Source of the DNA: Serratia plymuthica NBRC 102599
GTDB taxonomy: Bacteria; Pseudomonadota; Gammaproteobacteria; Enterobacterales; Enterobacteriaceae
Direction of reading: 5' to 3'
Length of the DNA stretch: 64,000 bases
Assembly (NCBI RefSeq): GCF_001590925.1
Contig: NZ_BCTU01000024.1
Span: 113,691-177,690, forward strand
This document shows, piece after piece, positions 58,586 to 64,000 of this stretch. The translations under genes and the position numbers were made by a program. The notes below the pieces were generated by a model. The model saw nothing but the letters and a program-made list of their open reading frames with translations. It searched no databases and had not been told where the DNA came from. Position 1 is the first letter of the stretch. Each line of letters opens with the position of its first letter.

Positions 58586-58901
58586 TTTTTAACCCCGTCT
58601 TCTTGCCAATGATTTTTTTAATTAATGCGCTAATATAATCAGCGCCCAGAAAGCCAATCAGCACGCTGGCAAGATTCGCCCATTTTAACTCCAGGCCCGC
58701 CAGCGCCAATGCATCACGCACCGTCCAGGCCAATAACGCGCACATGCCTGCATTTAATAACCGACGTCGCATCCCTACGTTGCGATAGGCGCCATGCAAA
58801 AGCGCCATAATGCCAGCCAAAATGGCATTCATTGCCGGCTGAAGGTATTCACACGCTCGCTGAATAATTAATCCAACAGCGTCTGGCTCTATGCTGGACA
58901 T
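58575..58901 (-). CDS. chiW: Holin ChiW
   Basis: 108-aa membrane protein, predicted holin that lets ChiX cross the inner membrane. Hydrophobic segments near MNAILAGIMALLHGA, LLNAGMCALLAWTVRDALA and LASVLIGFLGADYISALI, with a basic C-terminus (KKIIGKKTGLK). Position as first gene of the holin-endopeptidase-spanin set matches chiWXYZ. Divergent from chiB; both would respond to the shared 297-bp region. Confidence 0.88.
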   Translation of the reverse strand: MSSIEPDAVGLIIQRACEYLQPAMNAILAGIMALLHGAYRNVGMRRRLLNAGMCALLAWTVRDALALAGLELKWANLASVLIGFLGADYISALIKKIIGKKTGLKNVK

Positions 58902-59198
58902 AGCTACTCTCCTATTTTTAATTTTAATTAAATGCCAATCACGGCCGGCAGGATATCGGTACAGTCAGAATCTAGTTAAGGATGCTATAACAAAGCAAAT
59001 GAATAAAAACAGCGTCTATGGTCAAATTCATTCACGCTCACCCTTGGCACAACAGCCTTCAGGAATAATGGCCAACACCGAATGAAAAATTCATCTTTAC
59101 TGTGATTTATTTCGACTTTTCTTTGCCGGGAAAATAAACATTTAATAGCGGCGAGAGAACCGCTCTCGATAACAAAACCTCAACTCTGGAGAAATACT
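58902..59198. promoter_or_regulatory. Divergent promoter region chiW / chiB
   Basis: 297 bp, AT-rich, between the lysis cassette and chiB. Contains ATTCATC (59089-59095) next to AATGAA as part of an inverted pair (GAATGAAAAATTCATC), and ATTCATT (59026-59032), echoing repeats upstream of cbp21. A ribosome site CTGGAGAAATACT precedes the chiB ATG. Confidence 0.55.
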
Positions 59199-60698
59199 AT
59201 GTCTGCACGCAAAGCGGTGATTGGTTATTATTTTATTCCGACCAACCAAATTAATAACTATACCGAAACCGATACCTCAATCGTGCCTTTCCCGGTGTCC
59301 AATATCACGCCGGCCAAGGCCAAACAGCTGACCCACATTAACTTCTCGTTCCTGGACATTAACAGCAATCTGGAGTGCGCCTGGGATCCGGCAACGATAG
59401 ATGCCAAGGCACGCGACGTGGTCGGTCGGTTGACCGCGCTGAAAGCGCACAACCCCAGCCTGCGCATCATGTTCTCCATCGGTGGCTGGTATTACTCCAA
59501 CGATTTGGGCGTGTCCCACGCCAATTACGTGAATGCGGTGAAAACTCCGGCGGCGCGAACCAAATTCGCGCAATCCTGCGTGCGCATCATGAAAGACTAT
59601 GGCTTCGACGGCGTGGACATTGACTGGGAATACCCGCAGAGCAGCGAGGTGGACGGTTTTGTCGCCGCGCTGCAGGAGATCCGCGCTTTGCTGAACCAGC
59701 AGACCCAGACCGACGGTCGCCAGGCGCTGCCTTATCAGTTGACCATTGCCGGCGCCGGCGGCGCGTTCTTCCTGTCGCGCTACTACAGCAAGCTGCCGCA
59801 GATCGTCGCCTCGCTCGATTACATCAACCTGATGACTTACGATCTGGCCGGTCCATGGGAAAAAATCACCAACCATCAGGCTGCGCTGTTTGGCGACAGC
59901 GCCGGGCCGACCTTCTATAACGCGCTGCGCGAAGCCAATCTGGGTTGGAGCTGGGAAGAGCTGACCCGCGCCTTCCCGAGCCCGTTCAGCCTGACGGTGG
60001 ACGCCGCCGTACAGCAACACCTGATGCTGGAAGGCGTGCCAAGCAGCAAGATCGTCATGGGCGTGCCGTTCTACGGCCGTGCGTTCAAGGGCGTCAGCGG
60101 CAGCAACGGCGGCCAATACAGCAGCCACAGCACGCCGGGGGAAGATCCGTTCCCGGGTACCGATTACTGGCTGGTGGGCTGCGAAGAGTGCATCCGCGAC
60201 AAGGACCCGCGCATCGCCTCTTACCGCCAACTGGAACAGATGCTGCTCGGCAACTACGGCTATCAGCGCCTGTGGAACGACAAAACCAAAACGCCGTACC
60301 TGTACCACGCGGCCAACGGCCTGTTCGTTACCTATGACGACGTCGAAAGCTTCAAATACAAGGCGAAGTACATCAAGCAGCAGCAACTGGGCGGCGTGAT
60401 GTTCTGGCACCTGGGGCAGGACAACCGCAACGGCGACCTGCTGGCCTCGCTGGACCGCTATTTCAACGCTGCCGACTATGACGACAGCCAGTTGGATATG
60501 GGCACCGGCCTGCGCTATACCGGCGTCGGCCCCAGCAATCTGCCGATCATGAGCGCGCCGGCGTACGTGGCGGGCACCACCTATCCACAGGGCGCGCTGG
60601 TGTCTTATCAGGGCTACGTCTGGCAGACCAAGTGGGGCTTTATCACTTCCGTACCCGGCTCCGACAGCGCCTGGCTGAAAGTGGGCCGCGTAGCTTAA
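59199..60698 (+). CDS. chiB: Chitinase ChiB (GH18 exo-acting)
   Basis: Family-18 chitinase that removes chitobiose from the non-reducing end of chitin, 499 aa, the same length as S. marcescens ChiB and very similar throughout. Catalytic DGVDIDWE with Asp140, Asp142 and acid Glu144; SIGGWYYSND is the other GH18 strand. A C-terminal carbohydrate-binding module (about 450-499, with the aromatic patch GYVWQTKWGF) follows. There is no signal peptide (MSARKAVIGYYFIPTNQ), consistent with known export by the holin/endopeptidase route. Divergent from that cassette. Confidence 0.96.
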   Translation: MSARKAVIGYYFIPTNQINNYTETDTSIVPFPVSNITPAKAKQLTHINFSFLDINSNLECAWDPATIDAKARDVVGRLTALKAHNPSLRIMFSIGGWYYSNDLGVSHANYVNAVKTPAARTKFAQSCVRIMKDYGFDGVDIDWEYPQSSEVDGFVAALQEIRALLNQQTQTDGRQALPYQLTIAGAGGAFFLSRYYSKLPQIVASLDYINLMTYDLAGPWEKITNHQAALFGDSAGPTFYNALREANLGWSWEELTRAFPSPFSLTVDAAVQQHLMLEGVPSSKIVMGVPFYGRAFKGVSGSNGGQYSSHSTPGEDPFPGTDYWLVGCEECIRDKDPRIASYRQLEQMLLGNYGYQRLWNDKTKTPYLYHAANGLFVTYDDVESFKYKAKYIKQQQLGGVMFWHLGQDNRNGDLLASLDRYFNAADYDDSQLDMGTGLRYTGVGPSNLPIMSAPAYVAGTTYPQGALVSYQGYVWQTKWGFITSVPGSDSAWLKVGRVA

Positions 60699-60707
60699 CG
60701 GCATAAA

Positions 60708-60740
60708 AAAACCCCGTAGCCTGATGCTGCGGGGTTTCTT
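60708..60740. terminator. Terminator between chiB and chiR
   Basis: AAACCCCGTAGC-ctgat-GCTGCGGGGTTT with A-run before and TTTCTT after; serves both convergent genes. Confidence 0.88.
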
Positions 60741-60794
60741 ACTCTGTTAACCGTTTAATGATCGCATTCCTTTGCCGTTAGCATATCGCTGCCC

Positions 60795-61736
60795 TCAGTT
60801 ATTGCACCAAGGGTAACCCCCATCGCGAATCACTTCGCGCCCCATCAGGCTGAAAACGTCGCTTTTACGCGTCAGGCGTTCATGCCACCAGGTAAAACCT
60901 GTCCCCTTGCTGGCCGGGTGCCAGGCCAGCCAAATCATTTCGTCACCTTTTTGCATATCGACGGGAACCGTCACCAGCTCGCCGCTCGCCAGCTCTTTTT
61001 CGATCAGCGAAGGCGGCAAAAAGCCGTGGCCGATACCGCGCTTCAACAGCGCCAGCTTGCTCTCGACGTCGCAAACCACCAATTGGCGCTGCAACGGCAT
61101 AGTGCCGTGGTTGCGCTTTGGCAGTTCGTGGCTGCTGTCGGCAATCACCACCACGATGTCATTCAACCGCTGATTTTTATCCACCGGTTTTTTCTGCGCC
61201 GCAAAGGGATGCGAAGGCGAAACGCACAGCACGAAATTCAGCTTGCCGAGCATCAGCGTCTTGGCCTGCACGCTGTCCGGGATCTGGCCGATGGCGATAA
61301 TCAAATCCGCCCGGTTGTTCTTCAGCGCATCCCAGGTGCCGTTCAGCGCTTCCCGCTGCACCGAAATGTTGGCGTTCGGGCTGTGCTGAATATAGTCACG
61401 TATATCCTGGGTGATAGTTTCCAACGGAAAGAACTTGTCGACGACGATGCGGATATTATTATCGAGTTTCGGGATATTCCTCACACGGCTCTCGAGATCC
61501 TGCACCGCATTTAAAATCCAGCTGCCCTCTTGCAGCAGGAATTCCCCTTCATCCGTTAGGGTAATCATCGGGCCATTTCGATGAAATAGTTTCACGCAGA
61601 GTTTACTTTCAATATTGGAAACCCGGTAGGATATCGCCGAAGGCGTTTTATGCAGCGCCTCCGCCGCCATAGAGAAAGAGCCGGTACTTTTTATGGTGCT
61701 GATTATTTTAATCGCATCCAGGGATAATCTAGTCAT
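60795..61736 (-). CDS. chiR: LysR-type chitinase regulator ChiR
   Basis: 313-aa LysR regulator (ATG at 61736, MTRLSLDAIK, with AGAGGAATT upstream). HTH: STGSFSMAAEALHKTPSAIS (about residues 17-36), NGPMITLTDEG after. In S. marcescens ChiR is required for chitinase and cbp21 expression and binds the chiR-cbp intergenic region. Divergent from cbp21 with a 406-bp gap; convergent to chiB. Confidence 0.88.
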   Translation of the reverse strand: MTRLSLDAIKIISTIKSTGSFSMAAEALHKTPSAISYRVSNIESKLCVKLFHRNGPMITLTDEGEFLLQEGSWILNAVQDLESRVRNIPKLDNNIRIVVDKFFPLETITQDIRDYIQHSPNANISVQREALNGTWDALKNNRADLIIAIGQIPDSVQAKTLMLGKLNFVLCVSPSHPFAAQKKPVDKNQRLNDIVVVIADSSHELPKRNHGTMPLQRQLVVCDVESKLALLKRGIGHGFLPPSLIEKELASGELVTVPVDMQKGDEMIWLAWHPASKGTGFTWWHERLTRKSDVFSLMGREVIRDGGYPWCNN

Positions 61737-62142
61737 ACTAATTCCTCTTTGACATAAAATAAGAAAAATTGACACTAAATTCCCAGGCAACTGGCGCGTA
61801 AAAAACGTTCAAGTCGAACAAGAGTAAACAAAACCACAAGCAATATACTCCATATCGGAGAGCGTCATCTGAAAGAGTATTCATCAATCCATTAAGTAAA
61901 ATTCATCATGATGCTGCGTTTTTAGACAGCAGCGTTTAAATAAATTCAATCAACGAATAAAAGACATTCATCATAATAATTTTAGTTAATAGCCTATAAA
62001 ACTTTCCATCCCCATCCATGCCACGAATGATAAAAATAAAACAAGCCATCAATAATGATGTTTCTTAATTTCGTTAATGACCTCTCATTTAAGTGGCGAA
62101 AATACACTCAACTTACAATATAACTTCTGTCCGGAGTGACTT
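61737..62142. promoter_or_regulatory. chiR-cbp21 intergenic region
   Basis: 406 bp, strikingly AT-rich compared with the genes, with three copies of ATTCATC (61879, 61901, 61966) and a near copy ATTCAATC. No ORF or RNA gene is visible. The cbp21 ribosome site is TCCGGAGTGACTT. Confidence 0.6.
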
Positions 62143-62736
62143 ATGAACAATACTTCTCGTACCCTTCTGTCCCTCGGTTTGCTGAGCGCCGCCCTGTTTG
62201 GCGTATCCCAACAAGCTAACGCCCACGGCTATGTCGAAACACCGGCCAGCCGTTCTTACCAGTGCAAGCTGCAACTCAATACCCAGTGCGGCAGCGTGCA
62301 GTATGAGCCGCAAAGCGTCGAAGGTCTGAAAGGCTTCCCGCAAAACGGTCCGGTGGACGGCCATATCGCCAGCGCCGACAAGAGCACCTTCTTCGAGCTG
62401 GATCAGCAAACGCCAACCCGCTGGAACAAGCTTAATCTGCACACCGGCGCCAACTCCTTTACCTGGAGGCTGACCGCCCGTCACAGCACCACCGGCTGGC
62501 GTTATTTCATTACCAAGCCAAACTGGGATGCGTCGCAGCCGCTGACCCGCGCTTCCTTTGACCTGACGCCGTTCTGCCAATACAACGACGGCGGCGCGAT
62601 CCCAGCCGCGCAGGTCACCCACCAGTGCAACATACCGGCAGACCGCAGCGGTTCGCATGTGATCCTCGCCGTGTGGGATGTAGCAGACACCACCAATGCC
62701 TTCTATCAGGCGATTGACGTGAATTTGAGTAAATAA
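62143..62736 (+). CDS. cbp21: Chitin-active lytic polysaccharide monooxygenase CBP21
   Basis: AA10 copper monooxygenase that opens crystalline chitin. 197 aa with a Sec signal ([20 protein letters not shown]), cleaved before His28 so that this His becomes the N-terminal copper ligand; the second ligand is His114 ([10 protein letters not shown]). Near-identical architecture to S. marcescens CBP21. Also called chitin-binding protein, gene cbp or cbp21. Downstream terminator at 62754. Confidence 0.96.
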   Translation: MNNTSRTLLSLGLLSAALFGVSQQANAHGYVETPASRSYQCKLQLNTQCGSVQYEPQSVEGLKGFPQNGPVDGHIASADKSTFFELDQQTPTRWNKLNLHTGANSFTWRLTARHSTTGWRYFITKPNWDASQPLTRASFDLTPFCQYNDGGAIPAAQVTHQCNIPADRSGSHVILAVWDVADTTNAFYQAIDVNLSK

Positions 62737-62753
62737 TCGGAGGACGTCCCCTG

Positions 62754-62779
62754 GGGTTCAGCCGGGCTGAACCCTTTTT
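62754..62779 (+). terminator. cbp21 terminator
   Basis: GGGTTCAGCC-g-GGCTGAACCC followed by TTTTTATT. Confidence 0.88.
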
Positions 62780-63008
62780 ATTGCCGTTGCCCCCTCTTCT
62801 TCTCGCCGTCTCCCCCACGCCAAAACCGCATTGCCGCAGGTGCAACCCGCAGCCCGCCTGGCTCGTTTCGGGATCCATTGTTCTTATCCATCGCAACAAT
62901 CAGAAAAAGCGCATTTTATTCATCAGGCTTATGATGCAGTGTGTTCACCCTATGATGAAAAAGGTTCTCATTTCCCTACATGTTTGGCACTGATCAAGGA
63001 GCGTATAA

Positions 63009-63959
63009 ATGAACCAATTAGATGCACTCAAGCAGCTGACGACGGTTGTGGCCGACAGCGGCGATATTGAATCCATCCGCCAGTTCGAACCCCAGGACGC
63101 CACCACCAACCCTTCACTGATCCTGAAAGCCGCGGCGCTGCCGCAATATAAGCCACTGATCGTCGAAGCGCTGAACTATGCCCGCCAACAGGGCGGCAGC
63201 AAAGAAACCCAACTGATCAACGCCGGCGACAAACTGGCGGTGAACATCGGCGTCGAAATTCTCAAAAGCGTGCCGGGCCGCATTTCCACCGAAGTGGACG
63301 CACGCCTGTCCTTCGACCGCGGCATGTGCGTAGCCAAGGCGCGCAAGCTGATTGGCCTGTACCAGGAACAGGGTATTGATAAGTCGCGTATTCTGATCAA
63401 GCTGGCCTCCACCTGGGAAGGCATCAAAGCCGCCGAGGAACTGGAAAAAGAAGGCATCAACACCAATCTGACGCTGCTATTCTCCTTCGCCCAGGCCCGC
63501 GCCTGTGCCGAAGCCGGCGTGTTCCTGATTTCACCTTTCGTCGGCCGCATCTATGACTGGTACCAGGCCAAGCAGCCTGCCACCGAGTACGACGCCGAGC
63601 AGGATCCGGGCGTGAAATCGGTGCGCACCATTTATGAATACTACAAACAGCACCGCTACCAGACGGTGATCATGGGTGCCAGCTTCCGTAAGGTGGAGCA
63701 GATCCTGGCCCTGGCCGGCTGCGATCGCCTGACCATAGCGCCGAACCTGCTGGAACAGCTCAAACACAGCGAGCAACCGGTCGAGCGTAAGCTGACGCCG
63801 TCCACCGAAGGTTTCTATCAGCCCGCCCCGCTTGCCGAAGCCGAATTCCGCTGGCTGCATAATCAAGACGCCATGGCGGTCGAGAAACTGGCCGAAGGTA
63901 TCCGCCTGTTCGCCGTCGACCAGCAGAAGCTGGAAGACATGCTGGCCGCTGAACTGTAA
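63009..63959 (+). CDS. talA: Transaldolase A
   Basis: Pentose-phosphate enzyme exchanging dihydroxyacetone units between sedoheptulose-7-P and glyceraldehyde-3-P. 316 aa. Schiff-base lysine Lys131 in [11 protein letters not shown]; signature ATTNPSLIL. It matches E. coli TalA better than TalB (e.g. [47 protein letters not shown]). Pairing with tkt downstream mirrors talA-tktB. Confidence 0.94.
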   Translation: MNQLDALKQLTTVVADSGDIESIRQFEPQDATTNPSLILKAAALPQYKPLIVEALNYARQQGGSKETQLINAGDKLAVNIGVEILKSVPGRISTEVDARLSFDRGMCVAKARKLIGLYQEQGIDKSRILIKLASTWEGIKAAEELEKEGINTNLTLLFSFAQARACAEAGVFLISPFVGRIYDWYQAKQPATEYDAEQDPGVKSVRTIYEYYKQHRYQTVIMGASFRKVEQILALAGCDRLTIAPNLLEQLKHSEQPVERKLTPSTEGFYQPAPLAEAEFRWLHNQDAMAVEKLAEGIRLFAVDQQKLEDMLAAEL

Positions 63960-63976
63960 TTATTTTGGAGTTATGA

Positions 63977-64000
63977 ATGTCCTCTCGTAAGCAACTCGCC
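63977..64000 (+). CDS. Transketolase (first 8 codons, cut by window edge)
   Basis: ATG at 63977, with TGGAG upstream, encodes MSSRKQLA, the N-terminus of enterobacterial transketolase. By synteny with E. coli it is tktB, though the first residues alone resemble tktA as well. Confidence 0.75.

Noticed and set aside
57650..58901. Prophage remnant
   Set aside because: Only lysis genes are present, with no integrase, capsid, tail or replication gene, and they adjoin chiB as in the known chi cassette.
59277..60704. 475-codon open frame on the minus strand across chiB
   Set aside because: Antisense shadow of chiB in high-GC DNA: it has no recognisable domain, no ribosome site, and unusual composition (Arg/Ala/Val/Gln-rich). 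chiB itself is strongly supported.

Overview
The window is a GC-rich chromosome segment of an enterobacterium, almost certainly Serratia. The strongest evidence is the right end: a 499-aa family-18 chitinase that looks like ChiB of Serratia marcescens, the LPMO CBP21, their LysR regulator ChiR and a holin/endopeptidase/spanin cassette (ChiWXYZ type). The proteins resemble their S. marcescens counterparts closely but differ at many positions, so another species (for example of the liquefaciens/proteamaculans/plymuthica group) is likely; I cannot fix the species by eye.

Layout. (1) 1-17.2 kb: a complete-looking catecholate siderophore locus in the E. coli enterobactin layout (entB-entE-entC / fepB / entS / fepDGC / entF-mbtH-fes / fepA), with Fur-box-like sites in each divergent promoter region and ERIC-type repeats in the gaps. 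entA and the end of entB are off the left edge; fepE is missing from its usual place and entD is not seen. (2) 17.2-24 kb: a variable zone with an IS200/IS605-type insertion sequence (TnpA plus an intact TnpB), a 3' fragment of a dppA-like gene, a structured repeat, a LysR gene, a stand-alone eutBC pair and two poorly characterised genes. (3) 23.8-34.3 kb: conserved enterobacterial backbone yfeR/yfeH, ypeB-ligA, zipA, cysZ, cysK, ptsHI-crr. (4) 34.4-40.8 kb: accessory genes between crr and cysM: a SULT-like sulfotransferase, a CpxRA-like two-component system and a divergent macAB pair. (5) 40.8-51.8 kb: cysM, cysAWTP, yfeX, yfeY, yfeZ, a YgiW-like gene, ypeA, amiA, hemF, yaiI. (6) 51.8-57.5 kb: a Fur-box chaN lipoprotein, a MetJ-box mmuPM operon and maeB. 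(7) 57.6-62.8 kb: the chitinolytic locus (chiWXYZ, chiB, chiR, cbp21), sitting exactly between maeB and talA, which are neighbours in E. coli. (8) talA and the first codons of a transketolase gene.

Functional themes. Iron: catecholate synthesis (EntC/E/B/F), export (EntS), uptake (FepA, FepB, FepDGC) and release (Fes), plus ChaN and perhaps amiA-hemF under Fur. Sulfur: CysPTWA import, CysZ, CysK and CysM assimilation, MmuPM methionine salvage, and a probable PAPS-using sulfotransferase. Chitin: ChiB has no signal peptide and probably leaves the cell through the holin/endopeptidase/spanin system (type 10 secretion), while CBP21 has a Sec signal.

The least explained signals are a ~125-bp structured repeat present twice with a compensatory base change in its inner hairpin, the TnpB element whose predicted guide would read into the dppA remnant, a serine tract in MacA, a Tat signal with a lipobox in AmiA, and a heptamer shared by the chiB and cbp21 upstream regions. 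All identifications were made by reading the sequence; no database search was run.
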